Origin: UBA1227 sp045629305
GTDB taxonomy: Bacteria > Bacillota > Clostridia > Oscillospirales > Acutalibacteraceae
NCBI GenBank assembly: GCA_045629305.1
Contig: JAZQQZ010000035.1
Span: 1 to 64,000 of the forward strand
Length of the DNA: 64,000 nt
Reading direction: 5' to 3'
Shown: piece by piece, positions 52,484-61,352 of the stretch
Layout: every line of letters starts with the position of its first letter
How positions within the stretch are numbered: position 1 is the stretch's first letter
The notes under the pieces: generated by a model
Databases searched by the model: none
What the model was told of the DNA's origin: nothing
Seen by the model: the letters and a program-made list of their open reading frames with translations, nothing else
Translations under genes and position numbers: made by a program

Positions 52484-54268
52484 ATGAAGATTATTTACAA
52501 CGACGGTACAGTTGCAGAGTGTCCTGAGGAGGAGAAAACTCACGTCTTAAGACACAGTGCTGCACATATCATGGCTCAGGCAATTAAGCGCCTCTACCCA
52601 CAGGCAGACTTCGCTTATGGTCCTGCAACAGAGAAGGGCTTCTATTATGATGTAGATCTCGGCGATGCTAAACTCGCTGATGAAGATCTCCAGAAGATAG
52701 AGGACGAGATGAGAAAAATCGTCAAGGAGAACCTTCCTTTTAAGACCTATGAGCTTCCACGTGCTGAGGCAATCAAGCACATGGAGGAGCGTAAAGAGTC
52801 TTACAAGGTAGAGCATATTGGCGACCTCGATGCTGATGCACGTATCACATTCTTCTCACAGGGAGACTATGTTGACATGTGCGTAGGTCCTCATATCACT
52901 TATACCAAGGCCCTCAAAGCTTTCAAAATCACTGGCCAGTCCGGTGCTTATTGGAAGGCAGACAGTAATAATAAGATGCTTACCCGTATATATGGCACAG
53001 CTTTCGCAACACAGGAAGAGCTTGATGCATACTTAAAGGAACTCGCAGAGGCAGAGCAGCGTGACCACCGCAAGATTGGTAAAGAGATGGGTCTCTTTAT
53101 GACAGACAATCTTGTAGGCCGTGGACTTCCAATGTTCCTGAACAAAGGCTATACAGTATGGCAGGAACTTGAGAATTATATCAAGGCTAAAGAGCGTAAC
53201 CTCGGCTATCAGCATGTTATGACTCCTTGCGTAGGTACAGTTGATCTCTATAAGACATCTGGTCACTGGGATCACTATAAAGAGAACATGTTCCCAGCAA
53301 TGGAAGTTGAGGGCGAACAGTTCGTTCTCCGTCCTATGAACTGCCCACATCATATGATGATCTATGCTAACAAGCCACATTCATATCGTGATCTTCCACT
53401 TCGTATCGGCGAGATTGCACATGATTTCCGCTTCGAGGCATCAGGCACTCTTAAGGGTATCGAGCGTGGCCGTCACTTCTGCCAAAATGACGCCCATCTC
53501 TTCGTTACACCGGAACAGATTAAGGGCGAGGTATCAGCTGTAGTTGACCTTATCTTCGATGTATATAAAGATTTCGGCATCACAGATTATCGCTGCGTAT
53601 TGTCACTCCGTGATCCTGCTGATACAAAGAAGTATCATCCAGATGACGAGATGTGGAACAAGGCAGAAGATGCTCTTCGCCAGGTACTTCGTGACCTCAA
53701 TATTGATTTCACTGAGGAGATAGGTGAGGCTGCATTCTATGGACCAAAGCTTGATGTAAATGTTAAACCAGCAGTTGGTGCTGAATATACTCTTTCAACA
53801 TGTCAGCTCGATTTCTGCTTGCCAGCAAAATTCGACCTCAAATATGTTGATGCAGACGGCACAGAGAAGACACCAGTAGTTCTTCACCGTGCAATCCTTG
53901 GTTCACTCGACCGCTTCATGGCCTACCTCATTGAGGAGACCAAGGGTCGTTTCCCAGTATGGCTTGCACCAGTTCAGGTAAAGGTTATTCCTGTATCTGA
54001 GAAGACTATTGATTACTCAACAGAAGTTTATAACAAGCTTAAGGCACTCGGTGTTCGCGTAGAACTCGACGACAGAAATGAGAAGGTAGGATATAAGATC
54101 CGTGAGGCACAGCAACTTGACCGTGCTCCTTATATGCTCGTTCTCGGTCCTCAGGAATCTGAGGCGGGTCTTGTCGCAGTTCGTAACCGCGACGGCGAGA
54201 CTACACCGATGAGCTTCGATGATTTCGCAAAGAAAGTTACAGATGAAATAGCAACTAAAGCGAAATAA
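52484..54268 (+). CDS. thrS: Threonyl-tRNA synthetase without TGS domain
   Basis: The 594-aa product has the N2 editing domain (LRHSAAHIMAQAIKRLYP at residue 22; Cys-containing MCVGPHI), the class II core (MNCPHHMMIY; FRFEASGTLKGIERGRHFCQNDAHLF; LHRAILGSLDRFMAYL) and the anticodon domain (GVRVELDDRNEKVGYKIREAQ). The usual N-terminal TGS domain (~60 residues) is absent; the editing domain begins almost at once. Start ATG 52484 has GGGGAAG, and the promoter just upstream rules out a longer form. Confidence 0.96.
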   Translation: MKIIYNDGTVAECPEEEKTHVLRHSAAHIMAQAIKRLYPQADFAYGPATEKGFYYDVDLGDAKLADEDLQKIEDEMRKIVKENLPFKTYELPRAEAIKHMEERKESYKVEHIGDLDADARITFFSQGDYVDMCVGPHITYTKALKAFKITGQSGAYWKADSNNKMLTRIYGTAFATQEELDAYLKELAEAEQRDHRKIGKEMGLFMTDNLVGRGLPMFLNKGYTVWQELENYIKAKERNLGYQHVMTPCVGTVDLYKTSGHWDHYKENMFPAMEVEGEQFVLRPMNCPHHMMIYANKPHSYRDLPLRIGEIAHDFRFEASGTLKGIERGRHFCQNDAHLFVTPEQIKGEVSAVVDLIFDVYKDFGITDYRCVLSLRDPADTKKYHPDDEMWNKAEDALRQVLRDLNIDFTEEIGEAAFYGPKLDVNVKPAVGAEYTLSTCQLDFCLPAKFDLKYVDADGTEKTPVVLHRAILGSLDRFMAYLIEETKGRFPVWLAPVQVKVIPVSEKTIDYSTEVYNKLKALGVRVELDDRNEKVGYKIREAQQLDRAPYMLVLGPQESEAGLVAVRNRDGETTPMSFDDFAKKVTDEIATKAK

Positions 54269-54284
54269 TAAGATGTAATTTATA

Positions 54285-54315
54285 AAGACTCCCGATTTGT
54301 CGGGAGTCTTTTTTA
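54285..54315 (+). terminator. Terminator after thrS
   Basis: AAGACTCCCGA / TCGGGAGTCTT stem with TTTG loop and a T run. Confidence 0.95.
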
Positions 54316-54379
54316 TGTGTTGCAATTTTAATATTTTTGTGATATCATTTTGATATCAGATAAAAGGGAGGAAACTTTT

Positions 54380-55387
54380 ATGGAAGAAAAAATTTATACA
54401 AATAAGAAAAATGGTATGCTTGCACTTGTGCTTATTATTCTCGGATATGTTGTCGCGGCGCTTGCTCTTATCGGAGGTGGAATAGTTGAAAACGGTATTA
54501 TAATGCTTATTGCTATTCTTTATCTCGCATTTGGCTGGATTCTTTTCCTTGGCCTTAAAGTGCTCAAGCCACAAGAGGCAGTTGTACTTACACTTTTCGG
54601 AAAGTACAAGGGCAGTCTTAAAGAAGAGGGATTTTATTTCGTAAATCCATTCTGTGGTGCATTTAACCCAGCAGCTGATACAAAGCTCAATCAGAGCGGT
54701 GATGTAGATTCTGCTAAATCAGCTGAGGCAATGGTTGCGGCTGCAACAGGTACTGTGCCTGTAAATAGACCAACTAAGAAGATTTCACTTAAGATTATGA
54801 CACTCAATAACAGCAGACAGAAAATCAACGATTGCCTCGGTAATCCAGTTGAAATCGGCATCGCTGTTATGTGGAAAGTAACAGATACTGCAAAGGCAGT
54901 ATTTAATGTTGATAACTATAAAGAGTATCTCTCACTTCAGTGCGATTCCGCACTTCGTAATGTAGTACGCATCTATCCTTATGATGTAGCACCTGGTGTT
55001 GATACAACTGGTGACGGTATTGCAGATGAGGGTTCTCTTCGTGGATCATCAGATGTAGTTGCAAACAGAATTAAGGAAGAGATTCAGTCCAAGGTATCTG
55101 ATGCAGGTATTGAGATTGTAGAAGCTCGTATCACATATCTTGCATATGCACCTGAAATTGCTGCAGTAATGCTCCAGCGCCAGCAGGCATCTGCTATCGT
55201 TGATGCCCGTAAGATGATCGTTGATGGCGCTGTAGGCATGGTTGAAATGGCACTTGAAAGACTCGACAGCAACGGTACAGTTAAACTTGATGACGAGCGC
55301 AAAGCGGCAATGGTTTCTAACCTTCTTGTTGTTCTTTGCGGAAATAAAGACGCTCAGCCTGTAGTAAATTCTGGCAGTCTTTACTAA
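54380..55387 (+). CDS. SPFH/band-7 (stomatin-like) membrane protein
   Basis: The 335-aa product has two N-terminal membrane helices (~12-35, ~40-58), then the SPFH core: LKPQEAVVLTLFGKYKG, GFYFVNPF, PVEIGIAVMWKV, ALRNVVRIYPYD and the helical QQASAIVDARKMIVDGA segment. Such proteins form membrane scaffolds. It heads a tight cluster with an RHH protein and an ABC exporter, which suggests it organises or protects that exporter. ATG 54380 follows AGGGAGGAAA. Confidence 0.88.
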   Translation: MEEKIYTNKKNGMLALVLIILGYVVAALALIGGGIVENGIIMLIAILYLAFGWILFLGLKVLKPQEAVVLTLFGKYKGSLKEEGFYFVNPFCGAFNPAADTKLNQSGDVDSAKSAEAMVAAATGTVPVNRPTKKISLKIMTLNNSRQKINDCLGNPVEIGIAVMWKVTDTAKAVFNVDNYKEYLSLQCDSALRNVVRIYPYDVAPGVDTTGDGIADEGSLRGSSDVVANRIKEEIQSKVSDAGIEIVEARITYLAYAPEIAAVMLQRQQASAIVDARKMIVDGAVGMVEMALERLDSNGTVKLDDERKAAMVSNLLVVLCGNKDAQPVVNSGSLY

Positions 55388-55399
55388 TAGGTGACGAAA

Positions 55400-55612
55400 A
55401 TGACTGAGGATAAAAAGCAAGTTCCTTTGCGCTTATCGCCGAAGCTCTATAATGCGCTTGCCGCATGGGCTGAGGATGATTTTCGCTCCGTGAACGGTCA
55501 GATTGAATATCTCCTCACGGAATGCGTCAAGCAACGTAAAAAGGACGGAAAGTATGTCGGCCAGGACATAGATGCACCAATTGAACTTGTAATAGGTGAA
55601 GAAAATGATTGA
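55400..55612 (+). CDS. Small Arc/RHH-like protein
   Basis: The 70-aa product begins VPLRLSPKLYNALAAWAEDDF after a short tail and continues SVNGQIEYLLTECVKQRK, the beta-helix-helix pattern of Arc/MetJ DNA-binding proteins. The second half is acidic. It lies between the SPFH gene and the ABC ATPase, overlapping the latter by 8 nt. It may repress its own cluster, or join the SPFH protein. ATG 55400 is chosen over GTG 55391. Confidence 0.75.
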   Translation: MTEDKKQVPLRLSPKLYNALAAWAEDDFRSVNGQIEYLLTECVKQRKKDGKYVGQDIDAPIELVIGEEND

Positions 55613-56330
55613 AATTAAAAATTTAACCAAAATATATGGTGATAAGAAAGCTGTAGATGACCTAAGCCTTACGATTGAAGCAGGTGAGATATTTGGTTTC
55701 ATTGGCCACAACGGTGCAGGCAAAACAACGACTTTAAAGTCTCTTGTTGGAATTTTAAAGTTCGATGAAGGTGAAATTTTGATTGATGATATGTCAATCA
55801 AAGAGAAGCCAATTGCTTGCAAGAAGATTTTTGCTTATATTCCTGATAATCCAGACCTCTATGACTATATGTCAGGTATACAATATCTAAACTTTATAGC
55901 AGATGTTTTTGGTGTACCAAAAGAGGTTCGTGAGGAGCGTATCCATAAATATGCATCCGCATTTGAAATTGAGGGCGATCTCGCTGAGATGATTTCAGCA
56001 TATTCACATGGTATGAAGCAGAAACTTGCTATTATATCTGCCCTCATTCATGAGCCAAAATATATGATTATGGACGAGCCTTTTGTAGGACTTGATCCTA
56101 AGGCTGCTCATATTGTAAAAGAATATATGCGCGATATATGCGATGCTGGCGGCGCAATATTCTTCTCGACACACGTACTTGATGTTGCTGAAAAACTCTG
56201 TGACAAGATTGCCATTATCAAGGATGGTAAACTTATCAAGTGTGGAACTATGGATGAAGTACGTGGCGATGAGTCACTTGAGGAAGTATTCCTCGAGCTT
56301 GTTGATGAGACAGCAGGTGAAAACGTATGA
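55605..56330 (+). CDS. ABC transporter ATPase (exporter type)
   Basis: The 241-aa product has Walker A GHNGAGKTT, a degenerate signature SHGMKQKL, Walker B YMIMDEPFVGLDP and the switch histidine in FFSTHVLDVAE. It is the CcmA/ABC-2 type. ATG 55605 overlaps the RHH stop (ATGATTGA). It pairs with the permease overlapping by 4 nt. Confidence 0.93.
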   Translation: MIEIKNLTKIYGDKKAVDDLSLTIEAGEIFGFIGHNGAGKTTTLKSLVGILKFDEGEILIDDMSIKEKPIACKKIFAYIPDNPDLYDYMSGIQYLNFIADVFGVPKEVREERIHKYASAFEIEGDLAEMISAYSHGMKQKLAIISALIHEPKYMIMDEPFVGLDPKAAHIVKEYMRDICDAGGAIFFSTHVLDVAEKLCDKIAIIKDGKLIKCGTMDEVRGDESLEEVFLELVDETAGENV

Positions 56331-57946
56331 CGAAATTACTTATTAAGAAGCAGCTTCAAGAGATTGCTTACTTCTATATAAGAGACCGCAAGACGGGCAA
56401 ACGCCAGTCGAAGGGTAAGCAGATTACTTTCATTTTGCTTTGGGCTGTAGTATTTCTAAGCCTTGGTGCTGCCGGCTTTGGTCTATGCGACCTCTTTGGC
56501 TCAGTATTTTTCGAAATAGGCCTTGATTGGTTCTATTTTGCACTGATGGGTCTTGTTGCTATCTGTGTAGGTATATTTGGTAGTGTGTTTAGTACCTATG
56601 CTACTCTATATAAGGCCAAGGATAATGAGGCGTTATTATCGCTACCACTAGATCCAAAGAAAATCTTAACTGCGAGACTTACAACAACTTATCTCTTGGG
56701 CTGTATTTTCTCAGCACTTTTCTATATTCCGACACTTATTTATTATTACACTCATGTGCCTCAGTCAGTAGCAAGTGTTCTGTGTTCACTATTACAGTTT
56801 TTTGTAATTAATATTGCTACGACTTCACTTGTTTGTGTAATAGGATATTTCATTGCTATTTTGTCTGCACGCTTTGCTGGCAAGACATATATCACAGTAA
56901 TTGTAACAATGGGCTTACTTGCTCTATATTACTGGGGATATTTCAAACTTATGGCAAACATCGAGACAATTGCAGGAAATGGCACAATCTTTGCGCAAAA
57001 GCTCGAAGGAAAAGCATTGATTTTCCACAAGTTCGGTGAAGCATTTATTGGTGATATCCCATCATTCCTTATCTGGACACTTATAGTAATTGCTATATTT
57101 GCTATTGTATTCTTGGTGCTTTCATCAAATTATGTAAAACTCATGACAACCAATAGGGGCACTAAGAAGATAGAATATGTTGCCGAGAAGTCTATTAAGG
57201 CAAGAAGCCTTGATAAGGCACTTCTTATGAAGGAGTGGAAACGCTTTACCAAGAGTGCAATATATCTGATGAATGCTGGTATTGGTGCAATGGTTTCTCC
57301 ACTTGTGGCGATTGTAATGGTAATAAAAGCAGATGCCATAAGAGGATATATTGAAAAAATGGTATCAGTGATGCCAAATGTTGATATTAGTTGGTATATT
57401 CCACTTGTATGCGCTGCGATGATTCTGTTTATCGGAAGTATGATAGATGTTTCTACACCATCAATTTCACTTGAGGGACAGAATATCTGGATACTGAAGT
57501 CGCTTCCAATTGAGCCTACTGAGATATTGCGTCAAAAGAGAAGACTGCATCTTGCAATTTCTATACCGGCATTAGTAATAATGGGACTTGCATTTGGTTA
57601 TGTCTTTAAAATGAGCGTTGAAAACTTGTCGTTAATCCTTCTCATTGGAATAGCATATTCAATATTTAATGCAAATGCCGGCTTGGCACTCAACCTCCTT
57701 ATGCCAAATCTCACTTGGAAGGATGAGACGGTTCCAGTAAAGCAGAGCGCGCCAGTTATGATAATCATATTTGGAAGCTATGCTGTTATTATTGGACTAG
57801 GCGTTCTATATGTTAAAGTTCTAATCAATGTTATAGAAACTCCAACTGATTTCATGATATATGTATTTGTATTCTTTATTGTTCTTGCTGGACTCATTCA
57901 GAAATGGCTGGATCGAAAAGGCGTAGAACTTTGGAATGAATTATAA
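56327..57946 (+). CDS. ABC-2-type exporter permease
   Basis: The 539-aa product is hydrophobic with about 12 membrane helices in two halves separated by a charged segment (~270-310; SIKARSLDKALLMKEWKRF). It overlaps the ATPase gene by ATGA. The substrate is unknown. The size and layout resemble large Clostridia permeases of the ABC-2 class rather than sugar or drug exporters. Confidence 0.85.
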   Translation: MTKLLIKKQLQEIAYFYIRDRKTGKRQSKGKQITFILLWAVVFLSLGAAGFGLCDLFGSVFFEIGLDWFYFALMGLVAICVGIFGSVFSTYATLYKAKDNEALLSLPLDPKKILTARLTTTYLLGCIFSALFYIPTLIYYYTHVPQSVASVLCSLLQFFVINIATTSLVCVIGYFIAILSARFAGKTYITVIVTMGLLALYYWGYFKLMANIETIAGNGTIFAQKLEGKALIFHKFGEAFIGDIPSFLIWTLIVIAIFAIVFLVLSSNYVKLMTTNRGTKKIEYVAEKSIKARSLDKALLMKEWKRFTKSAIYLMNAGIGAMVSPLVAIVMVIKADAIRGYIEKMVSVMPNVDISWYIPLVCAAMILFIGSMIDVSTPSISLEGQNIWILKSLPIEPTEILRQKRRLHLAISIPALVIMGLAFGYVFKMSVENLSLILLIGIAYSIFNANAGLALNLLMPNLTWKDETVPVKQSAPVMIIIFGSYAVIIGLGVLYVKVLINVIETPTDFMIYVFVFFIVLAGLIQKWLDRKGVELWNEL

Positions 57947-57950
57947 AAGA

Positions 57951-57985
57951 AAAAGCTCCTCGGAATTTCCGGGGAGCTTGTTTTA
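57951..57985. terminator. Bidirectional terminator between the permease and prmA
   Basis: AAGCTCCTCGG / CCGGGGAGCTT (one G-T pair, AATTT loop) with A-rich left and T-rich right flanks. Confidence 0.92.
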
Positions 57986-58954
57986 TTTAAGAACGAAACA
58001 TAGCCAGTTCTTATCCTGATGTCGCTCTTCAATTTGGAAGCCATATTTATCGAAGGCGGCGGTGACGTCAGCCTCTCTGGTATCTATGATACCGCTGACG
58101 ATGAAGATGCCGCCTGGTTTCATAAATTGACGGGCATTTTGGCAGAATAGAATTATTATGTCTGCTACGATATTTGCTACAACTACGTCGAATTTGCCAT
58201 TTACTTTGTCTGTTAAATCGCCACAAAGTATGGTATAACGCGGCTCTGTAAAGGCGTTCACCTTGCCATTCTCGACTGCAGTCTTGGTTGCGAGCTCGTC
58301 AATGTCCACACCTACGGCGTTTTTCGCTCCGAGGAGAAGGCTCGAGAGAGCCAAAATTCCAGAGCCACAGCCGAGGTCGAGGACGGACTCGCCACCACAG
58401 AGCTTCTCTTCCAAAGTTTCAAGGCAGAGGTGGGTGGTCTCATGGGTACCTGTACCGAAAGCGAGGCCCGGCTCAAGCATTAGAATCTCTCTGCCTGGAT
58501 AATCTTTGGCAATCTCATCTTTATCTTCCCAGGATGGGCATATGAGGAGGCGGTTGCCGATTGGGATTGGGTGATAGTTCTTCTTCCAATTGTTCTGCCA
58601 ATCCTCATTCTTGCAGAGCAGTGTTTCCGTTTCATACTTGATGCCTTCAGCAGAGAAACGCTCTGACAAGAATGCAAGCGCCTCCGCCGGATTCACATCG
58701 GGCTCTATATAGATATGGATAATTCCGATGTTTTTATCTTTAGCGAGGAGTTCCTCATCGATAAGATCGATGTGGGCAATATCCCAGGATTCCTCCTCTA
58801 AAGTGCGATAATCCTCAATATAGATACCGTAAGGTACGGTCATATTAGCAATATCCGACGCCCTGTCAAGGTCGTCGGATGCTATGCTTATTTTAATTTC
58901 GGTCCAATCTGCATCTGGACCGAAATCCACGTATGCATTACTAAAATCGTCCAT
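57983..58954 (-). CDS. prmA: Ribosomal protein L11 methyltransferase
   Basis: The 323-aa product has the PrmA substrate-recognition domain at the N-terminus and a SAM-binding core: EPGLAFGTGTHETTHLCL, VLDLGCGSGILALSSLLLGA and the NIVADII motif. It trimethylates lysines of L11, whose gene rplK is in this window. It lies 3 nt after the YhaM-like gene. Confidence 0.95.
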   Translation of the reverse strand: MDDFSNAYVDFGPDADWTEIKISIASDDLDRASDIANMTVPYGIYIEDYRTLEEESWDIAHIDLIDEELLAKDKNIGIIHIYIEPDVNPAEALAFLSERFSAEGIKYETETLLCKNEDWQNNWKKNYHPIPIGNRLLICPSWEDKDEIAKDYPGREILMLEPGLAFGTGTHETTHLCLETLEEKLCGGESVLDLGCGSGILALSSLLLGAKNAVGVDIDELATKTAVENGKVNAFTEPRYTILCGDLTDKVNGKFDVVVANIVADIIILFCQNARQFMKPGGIFIVSGIIDTREADVTAAFDKYGFQIEERHQDKNWLCFVLK

Positions 58955-58957
58955 TTC

Positions 58958-59968
58958 TTATCCTTCATCCATAAGATTTGCTCGAGGTCTTAGGTCGTCT
59001 TTGCGACCTGGGTTATAGACCTTTATGTCGTCGAGACCCCATTGACGGGCGCTGAAAGTGCCAGCGTCAAGGCCTGCTTCGAGTTCTGAGAACTCGTATA
59101 CACGAGCATCCATCTCGTCGAGTTCGTGTAGGAGCGATGCCTCGAGGAACATAGGACGCACTGCAGCGCCGAACTCAGGATTGCCGTGGTGGGAGAGAAG
59201 CATATGTTCTACAAGACGGAGCTTCTCATCATCAAGGCCTAGTTTCGTGCCAGTGAATCTCACTATCATTGCACCACGAACAAGGTGGCCTACAAGGTTG
59301 CCATCAACTGTATACTCTGAGGCAACACCCATCTCATTGGAACCCATCTCAGAAATTTTGCCGATGTCATGAAGGGCAGCACCTGTGAGAAGAAGGTCAC
59401 GATCAACCTGTGGATATACTGAACATACTTTATCTGCAAGTGTCATAATTGAGAGTGTGTGGAAAAGAAGTCCGCCACGCATAGCGTGATGCATTTTGAC
59501 AGCGGCAGGATAGTACATAAGCTTTTCCTGGTACTTCTCATATATTGCGAGGGTCAATTTCTTTAAGTCCTCATCTTTAAATGAGCCAACGATTGTAATA
59601 ATCTTGGCAAACATATCCTCTGAAGGATAGTCAGCGGACTTTACAAAGTCCTCTGCCTTAACTGTGGCAGGAGCTCTCCATACATCGTCGAGAGTTACTT
59701 GGAATGCGCCATTGAAACGGCGTACCATTCCCGAGTAACCTACGAGATCTCCTGATGCGAAAATCTCGGATGTACCATCGAGATAGTTGAAAAATTTGGC
59801 GTTTACTTCGCCTGATTTGTCGGCGAGAACGATATCAACATATTTGTTGCCGTTCTTGCCAACGCGAATATCATATTTCTTTACCATTCCGTGTCCTGTA
59901 ACTTTAGTGTTATCAGGATACAATGTGGCTTCGTTAAATGGATTAAGATTTGCTGATTCTGAATTCAT
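58958..59968 (-). CDS. YhaM-like 3'-5' exoribonuclease (OB-fold plus HD domain)
   Basis: The 336-aa product has an N-terminal OB-fold (~20-115; DIVLADKSGEVNAKFF, FQVTLDDVWRAP) and an HD phosphohydrolase domain with MHHAMRGGLLFHTLSI, ALHDIGK and HMLLSHHG as metal ligands. This is the YhaM/CBF1 layout; YhaM trims short RNA or DNA 3' ends. ATG 59968 follows AGGTG. Confidence 0.88.
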   Translation of the reverse strand: MNSESANLNPFNEATLYPDNTKVTGHGMVKKYDIRVGKNGNKYVDIVLADKSGEVNAKFFNYLDGTSEIFASGDLVGYSGMVRRFNGAFQVTLDDVWRAPATVKAEDFVKSADYPSEDMFAKIITIVGSFKDEDLKKLTLAIYEKYQEKLMYYPAAVKMHHAMRGGLLFHTLSIMTLADKVCSVYPQVDRDLLLTGAALHDIGKISEMGSNEMGVASEYTVDGNLVGHLVRGAMIVRFTGTKLGLDDEKLRLVEHMLLSHHGNPEFGAAVRPMFLEASLLHELDEMDARVYEFSELEAGLDAGTFSARQWGLDDIKVYNPGRKDDLRPRANLMDEG

Positions 59969-59987
59969 CTATAACACCTCGTTGAGA

Positions 59988-59993
59988 ATTATA
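59988..59993 (-). promoter_or_regulatory. -10 element of the yhaM-prmA transcript
   Basis: TATAAT on the minus strand (59993-59988). The -35 is weak (TTTTTA). Confidence 0.4.
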
Positions 59994-60026
59994 ACATTTT
60001 TATGCCTTTATAAAAAGTGATAGTTA

Positions 60027-60035
60027 TGATAAAAT
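60027..60035 (+). promoter_or_regulatory. Extended -10 element for the M16 peptidase genes
   Basis: TGATAAAAT (60027-60035) lies 34 nt before the ATG, with no strong -35. Confidence 0.4.
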
Positions 60036-60068
60036 TTACTAGTATTTTATAAAACGGAGTGTATTTCA

Positions 60069-61352
60069 ATGAAAAACACCTTTGAGACAATAGAAATTGC
60101 CGAAGCGGTCCGTCTCTGTGGATATGAGACGGATAGATTTACTACAAATATAATCACCGTTTCGATTGCAGTGCCACTTATCACTGAGACGATGTCCGCT
60201 AATGCGATAGTCCCATATCTCCTCACAAGATCGAATGAGGAATATAGGACATATATTGAACTCAACAAGAAACTTGCATCGCTTTATGGAGCGGGTATTG
60301 TATGTAGCAAGGGAAAGCACGGTGACAATTTTGTCATCCGTATGTCTGTTGAATTTATCGATAACAAATTTGCTTTTGACGGCGAAGATATCGCGCTCGA
60401 TTCGGCGAAACTCCTTTTCGACATGATATTTAGGCCTAATCTTGTAAATGGTGCCTTCAATCCTGACGAACTTGAGAAGGAGAGACGCCTCGCTATCGAG
60501 CGCATCAATGCGGCAATCAACAACAAACGCAACTATGCACTTGATAGATGCACAGAGATAATGTGCGAAAATGAGCCTTTTGGTATAAATGATAATGGTA
60601 CAGTCGAGGGCATGATGGCTCTGACACCGGCCTCCGTATATGAGGCATACCAGGACATGATAAGGAAAGGCAGAATTCAAATTTCTTCTGTTGGAAACAT
60701 CGACAACAATAAGATTGCAGAGCTCTTCTCACAATATCTTGATAATGTGGCTCGTGAGCCATATATGCTCTTCACATCCCTAATCTGCGAGGCAGAAGAA
60801 GTGAAGAGAGTAACAGAAGAGATGCCTGTAAAACAAGGCAAGCTTGTTCTTGGATTTAGAACTGGTATGAAGGATCCAGATGCCGATTTTGCTAAGATTC
60901 GTATGATGACTGACATCTTCGGTGGTGGTCCACACTCAAGACTCTTTATGAATGTACGTGAAAAGATGAGTCTTTGCTATTATTGCTCAGCTAGATTCCT
61001 TGGAATAAAGGGAATAATCTTCGTTCAGAGCGGAATTGAGGATGAGAAGGCAGAGATTGCAATTGAGGAGATAAAGAATCAACTTAGTGATATTGCAGAT
61101 GGCAATATCACAGATGAGGATATGTTGAATTCTCTTCGCTCACTTAAAGATTCATACAAGACGGTTATGGATACGCCAGAGACAATTGACATTTGGCTTT
61201 TCAATCACGAGTCAGACGATGAAGTCATCACTCCACCGATGCTCGCTGAGATGATTTCTAAGGTTACTAAAGAGGAGGTAATCGAGGCTGCAAAAGCGGT
61301 TACACTCGATACAATTTATCTTCTCAAAGGTAATGAAAAGGAGGCGGAATAA
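60069..61352 (+). CDS. M16-family peptidase-like protein without zinc motif
   Basis: The 427-aa product has the M16 fold pattern (VRLCGYETDRFTTN; MTDIFGGGPHSRLFMNVREKMSLCYYCSA; QSGIEDEKAEIAIEEIKNQL). The HxxEH zinc motif is absent. In Bacillus the similar YmfF pairs with active YmfH; here the partner follows with a 1-nt overlap. It probably forms the inactive half of a heterodimer. ATG 60069 has CGGAGTG. Confidence 0.85.
   Translation: MKNTFETIEIAEAVRLCGYETDRFTTNIITVSIAVPLITETMSANAIVPYLLTRSNEEYRTYIELNKKLASLYGAGIVCSKGKHGDNFVIRMSVEFIDNKFAFDGEDIALDSAKLLFDMIFRPNLVNGAFNPDELEKERRLAIERINAAINNKRNYALDRCTEIMCENEPFGINDNGTVEGMMALTPASVYEAYQDMIRKGRIQISSVGNIDNNKIAELFSQYLDNVAREPYMLFTSLICEAEEVKRVTEEMPVKQGKLVLGFRTGMKDPDADFAKIRMMTDIFGGGPHSRLFMNVREKMSLCYYCSARFLGIKGIIFVQSGIEDEKAEIAIEEIKNQLSDIADGNITDEDMLNSLRSLKDSYKTVMDTPETIDIWLFNHESDDEVITPPMLAEMISKVTKEEVIEAAKAVTLDTIYLLKGNEKEAE

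Noticed and set aside
54341..54357. GATATC inverted repeat as an operator before the SPFH gene
   Set aside because: Short and AT-rich; could be chance, so mentioned only as a test site for the RHH protein.
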